A model generated the notes under the pieces. It was not told the origin of the DNA and made no database searches. It saw nothing but the letters and a program-made list of their open reading frames with translations. This document shows, one piece after another, positions 45,100 through 55,200 of a stretch of DNA of 64,000 nt. Source of the DNA: Rhodococcus pseudokoreensis (GTDB lineage Bacteria; Actinomycetota; Actinomycetes; Mycobacteriales; Mycobacteriaceae); assembly GCF_017068395.1 (NCBI RefSeq), contig NZ_CP070619.1, positions 3,472,001-3,536,000 on the forward strand, written 5' to 3'. Position 1 is the first letter of the stretch. Each line of letters starts with the position of its first letter. Made by a program: the position numbers and the translations under genes.

Positions 45100-45760
45100 C
45101 AGTTGGGGGTGACCCCGAGCAGCGGGGCGAGCTGATTCGCAATCGGGTTGAGGTCCAGCTTGTTCGGGTCCTTCTTGGGGGTGGAGTCCCACGGTTGAAC
45201 GGTGGCGGGGTCGCCGAACACGATCCGGTTCGCGCTGCGGACGCCGGTGAGACTGCCCTGCGGGGCCGCGCAGGTGGCGGCGGTGTTCTGCGGGAAGCCC
45301 TGCTGCGTGTCGTCGAAGTTCGGATCCTGGCGCTTCATCTCCTGGAGGATCGCTTGGGTGCCCTCGTACCCGACCCCTTTCCGTCGAATGCCGCGCCGAG
45401 TTCCGTCACGACGGCGTGGAGCGCGTCGACCGGTTCGCCACAACGGCTTTCGCGGATGCGTGAATGTCGGGCGCGCTCTTGTCGATCCTCAATTCGACGA
45501 CGACGCCGTCCGCCGCGAGGGGCATGGTCCCCGACGCGACCGACCGGCACGCCGCGGTAGGCGACTTCGGCGTTGGTGAAGATGTCGCCCGACGTCTCCA
45601 GTTCGAGGTTCACGGCGCATTCGCCGAAGCCGAGGAGGTTGTCGAGGCGTTGGCACCCACGTAGACGAGCCCCATGACGGCGACGAGTACGAAGCCGATC
45701 AGCTGCCACCGGATCACGAGACGGCGGCGGTGGTGGCGGCAGACACAGGCACTCCGATGA
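45100..45760 (-). pseudogene. Decayed MCE-family gene
   Basis: Pieces of one MCE (mammalian cell entry) lipid-uptake protein lie in three minus-strand frames. They are an anchor (IRWQLIGFVLVAVMGLVYVG near 45715-45660), then RLDNLLGFGECAVNLELETS and FTNAEVAYRGVPVGRVG after one frameshift, then MPLAADGVVVELRIDKSAPD after a second. Next come VDALHAVVTELGAAFDGKG, apparently after an internal deletion, and the end RIVFGDPATVQPW, DPNKLDLNPIANQLAPLLG in yet another frame. At least three disruptions and a missing middle make it non-functional. No other mce or yrbE gene is nearby, so it is a lone remnant. Confidence 0.82.
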
Positions 45761-45862
45761 CCGGTGAATAAGTGAGACTATCGGTCACACATATATCTAG
45801 TCCGGTCGCCGGAGCAGCGCAAACTCCGCGCCGCTCGCGGTGGTGCACGTCACCGTCGGGTC

Positions 45863-45891
45863 TTGACTGAATTTTCAGTTTGGAATATGTT
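45863..45891 (+). promoter_or_regulatory. Promoter and TetR-type operator of the agmatine operon
   Basis: TTGACT (45863-45868), a 17-bp spacer and TATGTT (45886-45891) form a near-consensus sigma-70-type promoter. An inverted repeat ACTGAA-TT-TTCAGT (45866-45879) overlaps the -35 element and spacer, well placed for a repressor. The operon encodes a TetR protein as second gene, which is the natural candidate. Confidence 0.72.
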
Positions 45892-45946
45892 CGATACCCA
45901 ACAGGACGTGATACCGGTCACCTCCGCCCCGAATGTGAGGTCCGCA

Positions 45947-47428
45947 GTGTCCACGAATCTCGACCCGACGATGCCCCTCGACGACACCGCCCCCTCCCCG
46001 CCGGAGGACCGGTTCGGACACGTCGAGACGATCGGCGTCGAGTACATCCCCGAATCGGAACGCGATTCGCGACCGCTCAACATGCTCGCGGTGTTCTTCG
46101 GCGGCAATCTGGCGTTCTCCGTGATCGTGTTCGGCTGGCTCCCCATCACATTCGGGCTCAGCTTCGGCAGCGCGCTGGCGGCCAGCGCGATCGGCATCGG
46201 GCTGGGGACGCTCCTCATCGCTCCCCTGTCGCTCCTGGGCCCGCGCACCGGCACGAACAACACCGTGTCGAGTGGTGCGCACTTCGGAGTGAGCGGACGG
46301 ATGATCGGGTCAGGGCTCACCCTCCTCTTCGCCCTCGCGTACGCCGCGATCGCGGTCTGGACGTCGGGCGACGCACTGATCGCCGCCGCCCACCGCCTGT
46401 TCGGCACACCGGTCGACAACGGCATGCTCGCACTCGGCTACGGCATCATCGCCGCCGAGATCGTGGCCGTCGCACTGTTCGGCCACGGCACGGTGGTCGC
46501 GCTCCAGAAGTTCGTGCTGCCCATCGTCGCGGCCCTGCTCCTGCTGGGGGTCTTCGCATTCGGTGGCCACTTCGACGGCGGAGCGGGCAGCGGCGACTAC
46601 CTGCTCGGCGGATTCTGGCCCACCTGGATTCTGGCCGTGGTCCTCGCCGTCGGCGGTCCGCTGTCCTACGCCCCGACGCTCGGCGACTACAGCAGGCGGA
46701 TCTCCCGGGTGCGGTTCAGCGACCGTTCGATCGTCGCGGCCACCATGGCCGGCATCTTCTTCGGATTGTTCCTGACCGCGGCGTTCGGTTCGTTCACCGC
46801 ATCGACGTTCACCACGCTGAGCGACTCCTACGTCGCCGACCTGGTGGCGGAGGCTCCCGGCTGGTACGTGCTGCCGATCGTGCTCGTCGCCCTCGCGGGC
46901 GGACTCGGCCAGGGCGTCCTCAACGTCTACGCCAGCGGACTCGACCTGGAGGCGCTGATCCCCCGGTTGCGCCGCGTCCACACGACGCTGATCACGTCGG
47001 CGCTCGCGGTGGCCCTGCTCTACATCGGCGTCTTCGTCGTCGACGCCGTCGATTCGATCACGGCGATGACGTTGGTGCTCAACGGTTTCGCCGCTCCGTG
47101 GGTGGCGATCAACGTCGCCGGCTTCCTGGTTGCGCGGCGCGGGCAGTACGACGCCGTCGATCTCCAGGTCTTCAACCTGGGCCGGAGGGGTGGGCGGTAC
47201 TGGTTCACCGGCGGCTGGAATCTGCGCGCCGTCATCCCCTGGGCGGCCGGATCGCTGTTCGGCCTGCTCGCGGTCGACACGTCGCTGTACTCCGGGCCGC
47301 TTGCCGACATCGCGCACGGTGTCGATGTCAGTCTGATCGGATCGTCGGTCATCGCCGTGGCCGGCTACCTCGTCGCGCTGCGACTGTGGCCCGAACACGT
47401 GGCCCCGGTCGAGGCGCCGTCGTCCTAG
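45947..47428 (+). CDS. NCS1-family permease (purine/cytosine permease type) of the agmatine operon
   Basis: About 493 residues with 12 predicted membrane helices. LNMLAVFFGGNLAFSVIVFG, then TGTNNTVSSGAHFGVSGRM, GGPLSYAPTLGDYSRRISR and GLGQGVLNVYASGLDLEAL are characteristic of NCS1 nucleobase permeases. In this operon it probably imports agmatine or a related guanidino/polyamine compound rather than cytosine (inference from neighbours). The promoter -10 element ends at 45891, so upstream start codons cannot be translated; GTG 45947 with GAGG upstream is the best start. 27 bp separate it from the TetR gene. Confidence 0.85.
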   Translation: MSTNLDPTMPLDDTAPSPPEDRFGHVETIGVEYIPESERDSRPLNMLAVFFGGNLAFSVIVFGWLPITFGLSFGSALAASAIGIGLGTLLIAPLSLLGPRTGTNNTVSSGAHFGVSGRMIGSGLTLLFALAYAAIAVWTSGDALIAAAHRLFGTPVDNGMLALGYGIIAAEIVAVALFGHGTVVALQKFVLPIVAALLLLGVFAFGGHFDGGAGSGDYLLGGFWPTWILAVVLAVGGPLSYAPTLGDYSRRISRVRFSDRSIVAATMAGIFFGLFLTAAFGSFTASTFTTLSDSYVADLVAEAPGWYVLPIVLVALAGGLGQGVLNVYASGLDLEALIPRLRRVHTTLITSALAVALLYIGVFVVDAVDSITAMTLVLNGFAAPWVAINVAGFLVARRGQYDAVDLQVFNLGRRGGRYWFTGGWNLRAVIPWAAGSLFGLLAVDTSLYSGPLADIAHGVDVSLIGSSVIAVAGYLVALRLWPEHVAPVEAPSS

Positions 47429-47455
47429 CGCGACACGAACCGAAGGAGATCCCCG

Positions 47456-48082
47456 ATGAGCGAGCGACGCGACGCGATTCTGAAGGCCAGCGCGACGGCC
47501 ATTGCCCAGCGAGGTATCCGCGGGCTGCGCGTCAACGATGTCGCGGAGGTCGCGGGAGTCTCGCCGGGACTGCTGTACTACCACTTCAAGGATCGCATCG
47601 GCCTGCTCGAGGCCGCCCTGAACTACATCAACGACCGTGCCCGCGACTACCGCAGCGAGGGCGAGGGGTCCGCGGACTCCGCACGCGACCGGCTCACCCG
47701 CTCGCTCCTCGGCGAGATCCAGGACCGCCCCGAGGTCGTGGAGAACTCGCTGGCCTGGAACGAGTTACGCGCTTCCGCCGTGTACGAGGAGGCGCTGCGG
47801 GAGCCTCTCGCCCGGACCACCGCCGCGTGGGTCGCGGAGATCGCCGACGCGATCACGCAGGCGCAGGCCACCGGCGAGATCTCCCCCTCCCTCGACCCCC
47901 GGCGCACCGCGGTCACGATGACCGCCCTCGTCGAAGGACTGTCCGGACGGTGGCTCTGCAAGGAGATCTCCACCGAGGACGCCCGCTCCCATCTGCTCGG
48001 CGCGATCGACGTCGTGATGTCCGAGCCCACCGACCGCACCACCGACAACCCCGTCACCACCAGAACGAAGGAAAAACGATGA
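47456..48082 (+). CDS. TetR family regulator of the agmatine operon
   Basis: A 208-residue regulator. The HTH is RRDAILKASATAIAQRGIRG, then NDVAEVAGVSPGLLYYHFKDRIGLLEAALNY. The C-terminal domain is of the TetR_C_6/BetI-like type with ENSLAWNELRASAVYEEALREPLA. It follows the permease and precedes aguB with a four-base overlap (48079-48082). The likely target is the palindrome over the operon promoter at 45866-45879, and the likely effector is agmatine or its product. AAGGAG precedes the ATG. Confidence 0.88.
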   Translation: MSERRDAILKASATAIAQRGIRGLRVNDVAEVAGVSPGLLYYHFKDRIGLLEAALNYINDRARDYRSEGEGSADSARDRLTRSLLGEIQDRPEVVENSLAWNELRASAVYEEALREPLARTTAAWVAEIADAITQAQATGEISPSLDPRRTAVTMTALVEGLSGRWLCKEISTEDARSHLLGAIDVVMSEPTDRTTDNPVTTRTKEKR

Positions 48083-49077
48083 CCATCCGCACGATCACCG
48101 CGCTGCCCGCACCCGCCTCCCCCGCACGTTCCACGGCCACCGCCCGCACTCCGCTGCGGGTCGGGTTGGTGCAGCACCGCTGGCGCGCCGACGCGGACGC
48201 ATTGCGCACCGCGTTGACCGACGCGATCGGTGAGGCGGCGGCCCTCGGCGCGGAAGTGGTGTTCCTGCCGGAACTCACGCTGTCGAAGTACCCCGCCGAC
48301 ACCCGCGCGACCGGCACACCCGGACGCGACGCCGAGGACCTCACGACCGGACCCACCTACACGTTCGCGGCCGCCGCCGCTGCCCGCCACCAGGTCTGCG
48401 TCCACGCCTCGCTGTACGAGAAGGCCGACGGCCCGGACGGTCTCGGTTTCAACACCGCCATCCTCGTGTCCCCGTCCGGCGAACTGCTCTCCCGGACACG
48501 CAAGCTGCACATCCCCGTCAGCGCGGGATACTACGAGGACACCTACTTCCGCGGCGGCCCCGCCGACGACGCCTACCCCGTCTACCGGCCGGCCGAACTG
48601 GGCGGCGCCGCCCTCGGACTGCCGACGTGCTGGGACGAGTGGTTCCCCGAGGTGTCCCGGATGTACTCGCTCGGCGGCGCGGAGATCCTCGTCTACCCGA
48701 CCGCGATCGGGTCCGAGCCGAGCTTCCCGGCGTTCGACACGCAGCCGATCTGGCAGCACGTGATCGTCGGAAACGGCATCACCAGTGGAACATTCATGGT
48801 GGTCCCGAACCGGTGCGGCAACGAGGGCGGCATCGACTTCTACGGTTCCTCCTTCATCTCCGACCCGTACGGCCGGGTGCTGGTGTCCGCTCCCCGCGAC
48901 GAGGAAGCGGTCCTGGTGGCCGACCTCGACCTCGATCAGCGCAAGGACTGGCTCGACCTCTTCCCGTTCCTGACCACCCGCAGGCCGGACACGTACACCC
49001 GGCTCACGGACGCCGTCGACCACGAGCACCCCTACGGCCTCCCGTCGACGGTCGCCGCCGCGGAGACCCGGTCATGA
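48079..49077 (+). CDS. aguB: N-carbamoylputrescine amidase-like nitrilase-superfamily enzyme
   Basis: A 332-residue carbon-nitrogen hydrolase. The Glu-Lys-Cys triad is EVVFLPELTLSKY (Glu65), LLSRTRKLHIPVSAG (Lys142) and LGLPTCWDEWFPEVSR (Cys184). YYEDTYFRGG is typical for the N-carbamoylputrescine amidase branch. It converts N-carbamoylputrescine to putrescine, CO2 and ammonia, and the next gene makes its substrate. It overlaps both neighbours by four bases (48079, 49074-49077). The N-terminal ~25 residues are extra compared with plant and Pseudomonas enzymes. Confidence 0.88.
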   Translation: MTIRTITALPAPASPARSTATARTPLRVGLVQHRWRADADALRTALTDAIGEAAALGAEVVFLPELTLSKYPADTRATGTPGRDAEDLTTGPTYTFAAAAAARHQVCVHASLYEKADGPDGLGFNTAILVSPSGELLSRTRKLHIPVSAGYYEDTYFRGGPADDAYPVYRPAELGGAALGLPTCWDEWFPEVSRMYSLGGAEILVYPTAIGSEPSFPAFDTQPIWQHVIVGNGITSGTFMVVPNRCGNEGGIDFYGSSFISDPYGRVLVSAPRDEEAVLVADLDLDQRKDWLDLFPFLTTRRPDTYTRLTDAVDHEHPYGLPSTVAAAETRS

Positions 49078-50099
49078 CCTGGCGGATGCCCAGCGAGACG
49101 GAACCGCAGGAGCGGGTCTGGATGGCGTTTCCGCCCCTCGGGGCGTCGATGACCGCGACGGTCGACGACGCCCACGAGGCGCGGACCGCGTGGGCGGCCG
49201 TCGCCCACGCGATCGCCGAATTCGAACCGGTCACCATGGTCGTCGATCCGGCAGACCGGAACGTCGCCCGGCAGTACCTGTCCCCGGACATCGACGTGGT
49301 CGAGGCGCCCCTCGACGACGCCTGGATGCGCGACATCGGTCCCACGTTCGTCCTCGACGAGGAGGACCGTCTCGGTGCCGTCGACTGGGTGTTCAACGGC
49401 TGGGGACAGCAGGAGTGGGCCACCTGGGACCGCGACCGGTCGATCGGCGCGGCCGTCACGGCGTGGTCGGGCGCCCGGCCGGTCCCGTCGTCGATGGTCA
49501 ACGAGGGCGGCGGAATTCAGGTGGACGGCCACGGAACCGTGCTCGTCACCGAGACGGTGCAACTCGACCCGCTGCGCAACCCCGGCCTGGACGCGGCGGG
49601 TGTCGAGGCGGAACTCGCGCGCACGATCGGCGCCGAGCACGTCGTCTGGCTGCCGCGCGGCCTGACCCGGGATTCCGAGAAGTTCGGCACCAAGGGGCAC
49701 GTCGACATCGTGGCGGCCCTGCCCGCGCCAGGGGTGGTCCTGGTGCACTGCCAGCGCGACCCGTCCCACCCCGACCACGAGGTGACCGCCGAGATCCTGA
49801 AGGTGCTGTCCGACAGCCGTGACCGGTCCGGTGCGCCGTGGCGGATCGTCGAGGTGCCCGCGCCGACCATCCTGCGTGACGAGGAGGGGTGGGTCGACTA
49901 CAGCTACATCAACCATCTCGTCGTCAACGGCGGCGTCATCGCGTGCGGCTTCGACGACCCCCACGACGCCCTCGCCCGGGACATCCTGTCGAGCGTCTAC
50001 CCGGGTCGCCGCGTCGTCACCGTCGATGCCCGGCAGATCTTCGCGCGGGGCGGCGGCATCCACTGCATCACCCAGCATCAGCCTCGCGGGCGGATCTGA
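49074..50099 (+). CDS. aguA: Agmatine deiminase
   Basis: A 341-residue guanidine-modifying enzyme. Catalytic Cys331 lies in FARGGGIHCITQHQPRGRI. DAWMRDIGPTFVLDEE, NEGGGIQVDGHGTVLVTE and KGHVDIVAALPAPG carry the conserved Asp, Glu and His. It hydrolyses agmatine to N-carbamoylputrescine and ammonia. With aguB it makes putrescine from agmatine, usable as nitrogen and carbon source. The 3' end overlaps the converging sigma-factor gene by 22 bp. Length is slightly shorter than the Pseudomonas AguA (about 368). Confidence 0.92.
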   Translation: MTWRMPSETEPQERVWMAFPPLGASMTATVDDAHEARTAWAAVAHAIAEFEPVTMVVDPADRNVARQYLSPDIDVVEAPLDDAWMRDIGPTFVLDEEDRLGAVDWVFNGWGQQEWATWDRDRSIGAAVTAWSGARPVPSSMVNEGGGIQVDGHGTVLVTETVQLDPLRNPGLDAAGVEAELARTIGAEHVVWLPRGLTRDSEKFGTKGHVDIVAALPAPGVVLVHCQRDPSHPDHEVTAEILKVLSDSRDRSGAPWRIVEVPAPTILRDEEGWVDYSYINHLVVNGGVIACGFDDPHDALARDILSSVYPGRRVVTVDARQIFARGGGIHCITQHQPRGRI

Positions 50100-51331
50100 C
50101 GGGCAGCGGTTTCGCCGTCCACTTCCGTGAGCCGCCGGGTCAGGAAACGCCGGGTCGGTTCGTTCGCCGCCAATCCGATCGCGGCGCGGTACTCCACGCT
50201 CGCCTCCGCCGGCCTGCCCGCTCGGCGCAGCAGGTCGGCGCGGGTGGCGTGCAGGGTGTGTGTCCGGGCGAGCCTCGGCTCCCCGGCCAGCGCGTCCACC
50301 TCGGCGAGACCGGCGTCGGGACTGTCCCGGAAACTCACGGCCACAGCGTGATTGAGACGAACCGCGGGCGAGTCACCATACGCGGCGAGCTCGTCGTATC
50401 CGGCGACGACGGTGCCCCAGTCGGTGGCTTCCCAGTTCGGCGCCGTCGCGTGGGCGGCGGCAATCGTGGCCTGCGCGCTGTACGGACCGCCGCCCCGGCG
50501 CCGGGCAGCCCGCAGGCACACGACGCCTTCCTCGATCTTCGCCCGGTCCCACCGCCTGCGGTCCTGGCATTCGAGGGGGACGAGATCACCGGCGGCGTCG
50601 GTGCGCTGGGCTCGCCTGCTGTCGTGGAACAGCATGAGCGCCATCAACGCCCACGCCTCACCCTCGTCCGGCATCAGTTCGCACAACAGCCGGCCGAGCC
50701 GCAGCGCCTCCTCGCAGAGTTCGTCGCGGATCGCGGTGTCACCGGACGTGGCCGAATAGCCCTCGGTGAACACCAGGTAGATGCAGGCGAGCACCTGCGG
50801 GGTGCGCTCGGGCAGCAGATGGTCGGGCGGAACCCGGAACGGGATCCCCGCCGTCCGGATCTTGGCCTTGGCGCGGCTGAGCCGTTGGGACACGGTCGGT
50901 TCCGGGGCGAGGAACAACCGGGCGATCTCCGCGGGCCGCAACCCGGCCACCAGCCGGAGCGTCAACGCCACCTGCGACTCCGAGGACAGCGCGGGATGGC
51001 AGCACGTGAACATGAGCCGCAACTGGTCGTCACGCACCGGCCACACCTCTTCCTCGTCGGGAGGCGGAACGAGTCGCGCCGCATCGTGCTCCTTGTCGCC
51101 GCGCAGCGACTCCCGGCGCAACCGGTCCAGTGCCCGGTTGCGGGCGACGGTCGTGATCCAGGCGCCCGGGTTGTTCGGCACACCCGAATCCGGCCAGCTG
51201 CGGATCGCCTCGGCGAACGCCTCCTGCACCGCGTCTTCCGCGAGGGACAGGTCGCCGACCATCCGTGCCACGGTGGCCAGCGCCCGCCCGGACTCCTCCC
51301 GGAAGACGCGGCTCAGAGTGTCGCCGTCCAT
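50078..51331 (-). CDS. ECF42-type RNA polymerase sigma factor with long C-terminal extension
   Basis: A 417-residue ECF factor. Sigma region 2 is ALATVARMVGDLSLAEDAVQ with AWITTVARNRALDRLRRE; region 4 is VALTLRLVAGLRPAEIARLF and VSQRLSRAKAKIR. A C-terminal extension of about 220 residues (TPR-like, DUF6596) follows, with VRLNHAVAVSFRDSPDAGL. This large C-domain and the adjacent DGPF/YCII gene define the ECF42 group, which lacks a classical anti-sigma factor. It starts at 51331, sharing one base with the stop of the DGPF gene, so the two are coupled. It overlaps aguA antisense by 22 bp. Confidence 0.9.
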   Translation of the reverse strand: MDGDTLSRVFREESGRALATVARMVGDLSLAEDAVQEAFAEAIRSWPDSGVPNNPGAWITTVARNRALDRLRRESLRGDKEHDAARLVPPPDEEEVWPVRDDQLRLMFTCCHPALSSESQVALTLRLVAGLRPAEIARLFLAPEPTVSQRLSRAKAKIRTAGIPFRVPPDHLLPERTPQVLACIYLVFTEGYSATSGDTAIRDELCEEALRLGRLLCELMPDEGEAWALMALMLFHDSRRAQRTDAAGDLVPLECQDRRRWDRAKIEEGVVCLRAARRRGGGPYSAQATIAAAHATAPNWEATDWGTVVAGYDELAAYGDSPAVRLNHAVAVSFRDSPDAGLAEVDALAGEPRLARTHTLHATRADLLRRAGRPAEASVEYRAAIGLAANEPTRRFLTRRLTEVDGETAARQIRPRG

Positions 51332-52041
51332 CACTCGGCGTCGGCGACGATCTGCCGGAGTTCGATGCACCCTTTCGGCGACACCGGGATCTTCGCCGCC
51401 AGCGCGATCGCGCTCTCCCGGTCGTCGGCAGCCAGCACGTACAGACCGTTCGCGACCTCCGCGGTCTCGGCGAACGGTCCGTCGGTGAGCAGAAGTTCGC
51501 CGTCCCGGACGCGGATCGTCGTCGCGGAGTCCGGCGGATACAGGGCCCCGCCGCCGCGGACCGCAGACCCGGCGACGCGTCCGAACTGCTCGTGCTCGGC
51601 CATCCCCTCGTCCCATTGGGGTGTGCCCGGCGACACGGCCGCCCCCACCGGTTCACGAAGCAGCGCCAGCCAACAGCCCTTCTGATCCGTCACGGCCATC
51701 CACTCGAACATCGGCCACAGTTCGACGGAACCCTCGGAGGCCTCCGGGATGCGGCGCGCGTGTTCGAGCACCTCGTCCAGGTCCGAACCCTCGAGGACGT
51801 AGAAGCCGCCGATCACCTCCGCCGTCTCCGCGAACGGACCGTCCGTGATCAGCGCACGGCCGTCCTCGTTCCGGATGGTCGCCGCCTCCGCGCTGGGGTA
51901 CAGCGCCCCACCGCCGACGAGCGCGGAGCCCGCCCCATCCCAGGACGCCTGGTGACGTCCCATCGCCACAGCGAACTCCGGACTGTCCGGTCCCCATTCG
52001 GTGGCGTTCTTCTCGCCCGCCAGCAATGCCAGGTAGTACAT
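51331..52041 (-). CDS. Tandem YCII/DGPF-domain protein, partner of the ECF42 sigma factor
   Basis: A 236-residue protein made of two YCII-related domains. Each has the motif DGPFAET (residues 67-72 and 187-192), preceded by GGGALYPS or GGGALYPP and followed by a GFYVLEG or GLYVLAA strand. Single-domain DGPF proteins are regularly found with ECF42 sigma factors and are thought to be functionally linked, though their reaction is unknown. The duplication into one chain is notable. The start ATG 52041 was chosen because the upstream frame lacks family similarity. It is translated directly before the sigma factor. Confidence 0.87.
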   Translation of the reverse strand: MYYLALLAGEKNATEWGPDSPEFAVAMGRHQASWDGAGSALVGGGALYPSAEAATIRNEDGRALITDGPFAETAEVIGGFYVLEGSDLDEVLEHARRIPEASEGSVELWPMFEWMAVTDQKGCWLALLREPVGAAVSPGTPQWDEGMAEHEQFGRVAGSAVRGGGALYPPDSATTIRVRDGELLLTDGPFAETAEVANGLYVLAADDRESAIALAAKIPVSPKGCIELRQIVADAE

Positions 52042-52260
52042 GACGTCATCCTTCCTCGATTCGAGGGAACCCGGGTGCTCCCTCTGACCAGACGACGAAG
52101 AAAAGGAGCGAACTTCTACATCCGCGGCGAGAAACCTCCAACAGCAGGTGAAGAATGGTCGAAGGAGCCCTACCGAACACCAACTGTTCACCATCTGTCC
52201 ACTTGATCGTGAGATAACGAGCCGTACGCACCACTACCCGCTCAGAGAAGGAATCCTGGA

Positions 52261-55200
52261 TTGTCTCTCCAGTCGCCGACGGATTCGGACCTGTCGCTCC
52301 GTATACCCCGGGAATTCCTCCGCCGTGAATTCGCACCGGCGCCGCGCACCCTCGTCGACATCCTGTTCGCGACAGCGGAGGCGAGCCCCGAAGCCCCCGC
52401 GATCGACGACGGCACCACGTCGCTGACGTACCAGGAACTGCTCGAGGAGATCCGGCAGACCGCCGACGTCCTCGCCGAATCGGGGGTCGGGGCCGGCGAT
52501 CGCGTCGGAATCCGGATGCCGTCCGGCTCGTGCTCGCTGTACGTCGCCATCCTGTCGACCCTCGCCGTCGGCGCCGCCTACGTGCCGGTCGACGCGGACG
52601 ACCCCGAGGAACGCGCCGAACTCGTGTTCGGCGAGGCGCAGGTGCGGTGCGTGGTGACCGGCGCCGGGATCGTCGCCGGCACCGCACCGGTCAGGGCGGA
52701 AGCGCCGAGCGCCCGCCCGCCGACCGTCGACGACGACGCCTGGATCATCTTCACGTCCGGTTCCACCGGCACCCCCAAGGGTGTCGCGGTGAACCATCGC
52801 AACGCGGCCGCGTTCGTGGACGCCGAGGCCCGGATGTTCCTGCAGGAAGACCCGATCCGGCCCGGCGACCGGGTGCTCGCCGGACTGTCGGTGGCGTTCG
52901 ACGCGTCCTGCGAGGAGATGTGGCTGGCGTGGCGTCACGGCGCCTGCCTCGTTCCCGCACCCCGGTCGCTGGTGCGCAGCGGCATGGATCTTGGCCCGTG
53001 GCTCGTCGCCCGCGACGTCAGCATCGTCTCGACGGTGCCGACCCTGGCATCGCTGTGGCCCGCCGAGGCCCTCGAGGCCGTGCGCCTGCTGATCTTCGGC
53101 GGCGAGGCCTGCCCGCCCGAACTGGCCGAACGCCTCGCCGTCGACGGCCGCGAGGTGTGGAACACGTACGGGCCCACCGAGGCGACCGTCGTGGCCTGCG
53201 GCGCCCTGATGGACGGCCGGAGCCCCGTCAGCATCGGCCTCCCGCTGGACGGCTGGGATCTCGCCGTCGTCGACGCAGCAGGCGAACCCGTGCCCGAGGG
53301 CGAGGTCGGCGAACTGGTCATCGGCGGTGTAGGCCTCGCCCGCTACCTCGACCCAGCGAAAGACGCGGAGAAGTACGCCCCGATGCCGACGCTCGGCTGG
53401 GATCGGGCCTACCGGAGCGGCGACCTGGTCCGCCTCGACACGCGCGGACTCCTGTTCCAGGGCCGCGCGGACGACCAGGTGAAACTCGGCGGCAGGCGGA
53501 TCGAGCTGGGCGAGGTCGACAACGCGTTGCAGAACCTCCCCGGCGTCGGCGGTGCGGCGGCGGCCGTGCGCCGGACCGGTGCCGGTCATCAGATCCTCGT
53601 CGGCTACCTGGCCAGCACCAACCCCGACTTCGACCTCAAGGCCGCGCACACCACGCTCACCGGCCAACTTCCGGCTGCGTTGGTCCCGCGGCTGGTGCTG
53701 GTCGACGAACTCCCCACCCGCACGTCGGGGAAGGTCGACCGGAACGCCCTTCCCTGGCCGCCGCCGGGCGTCGACGACGCCGCGGAGAAGCTGGGCCTCG
53801 AGGGCACTCCGGCGTGGGTCGCCGAGTTGTGGACGTCGATTCTCGGCGCCGAGATCACCGGAACCGACGACGACTTCTTCGAACTCGGCGGCGGTTCTCT
53901 TTCCGCCGCCCAGCTGGTCACGGCGCTGCGCGAACGGTTCCCCGAGGTGACGGTCGCGCAACTCTACGACCATCCGCGGCTCGGTTCGCTCGCCGAATAC
54001 CTCGACGAACTGGCGCCGATCGACGCCGTCGAACCCCGCATCGTCACCCCCACTCCGCGGCGAAGCCAGCTCGCGCAGATCGCGGCGACGGTCCCGCTCA
54101 CCACGCTCACCGGTCTGCAATGGGTGACGTGGCTGGCCATCGCGAACAACGTCTTCTCCTGGTTCACGACCGTGTCCTGGGCGCCCACGGTGTCGTGGTG
54201 GTGGATTCTGCTCGCGTTCTTCGCGTTCATCAGTCCGGTCGGGCGGATGGCGATCTCGGTGCTCGGTTCACGGATCCTGCTGCGCGGACTCGAACCGGGA
54301 ACGTATCCCCGAGGCGGCAGCGAACACCTGCGACTGTGGGTGGCGCTGCGCCTCACCGAGGCCAGCGGCGCCGCGAACCTGTCCGGGGCCCCGTGGATGC
54401 TCTACTACGCGCGGGCGCTCGGCGCCGACGTCGGCAAGGGCGTCGACCTGCACACCCTGCCACCGGTCACCGGGATGCTCGAACTCGGCGACGGCTGCTC
54501 GGTCGAACCGGAGGTCGACCTGTCCGGGCACTGGGTGGACGGCGACGTCGTCCACATCGGCGCGATCAAGATCGGTCCCGGCGCCTCGGTCGGTGCGCGA
54601 TCGACGCTGCTCCCCGGCGCCACCATCGGCCGTAACGCCGAGGTCGAGGCCGGTTCCGCGGTGTTCGGACGCGTCAAGGCCAATCAGCACTGGGCTGGTT
54701 CACCGGCGGTCAAGGTCGGCAAGGCGGTCCACCCGTGGCCCGAGGAGACCCCACGCCGCGCGGCCTACTGGGTTCCCGCGTTCGGCGTGACGTCGATGCT
54801 CATCGCCGGTCTGCCGATCTTCGCCCTGATCGCAGGCATCGTGATCGTCGGGTGGTGGATCCGCGACGCGGGCACGGTCGGGGCGGCCGCACTGCAGTCG
54901 CTGGTGATCCTTCCCGCCGCGACGCTCGTCAGCCTCCTCGTGTTCGCCGTTCTCACGGTGGTGTCCGTCCGACTGCTGTCGATCGGATTGCACGAGGGCT
55001 ACCACCCGGTCCGCAGTCGCGTCGGCTGGCAGGTGTGGGCCACCGAACGACTCATGGACTCGGCCCGCACGTTCCTGTTCCCGCTGTACGCGAGCCTGCT
55101 GACTCCGGGGTGGCTGCGGTTGCTCGGCGCCCGGATCGGCAAGAACGTGGAAGCGTCGACCGTTCTCATGCTGCCGAAGTTCACGACCGTGGCGGACGGC

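Noticed and set aside
44946..45443. Open frame spanning the SAM-IV riboswitch and MCE remnant
   Set aside because: Its C-terminal part is the structured RNA and its middle is only one frame of a broken MCE gene.
45880..49077. Very long (1065-codon) plus-strand frame across the agmatine operon
   Set aside because: Most of it reads the permease and TetR genes out of phase as Arg-rich sequence; only the last part (aguB from 48079) is real.
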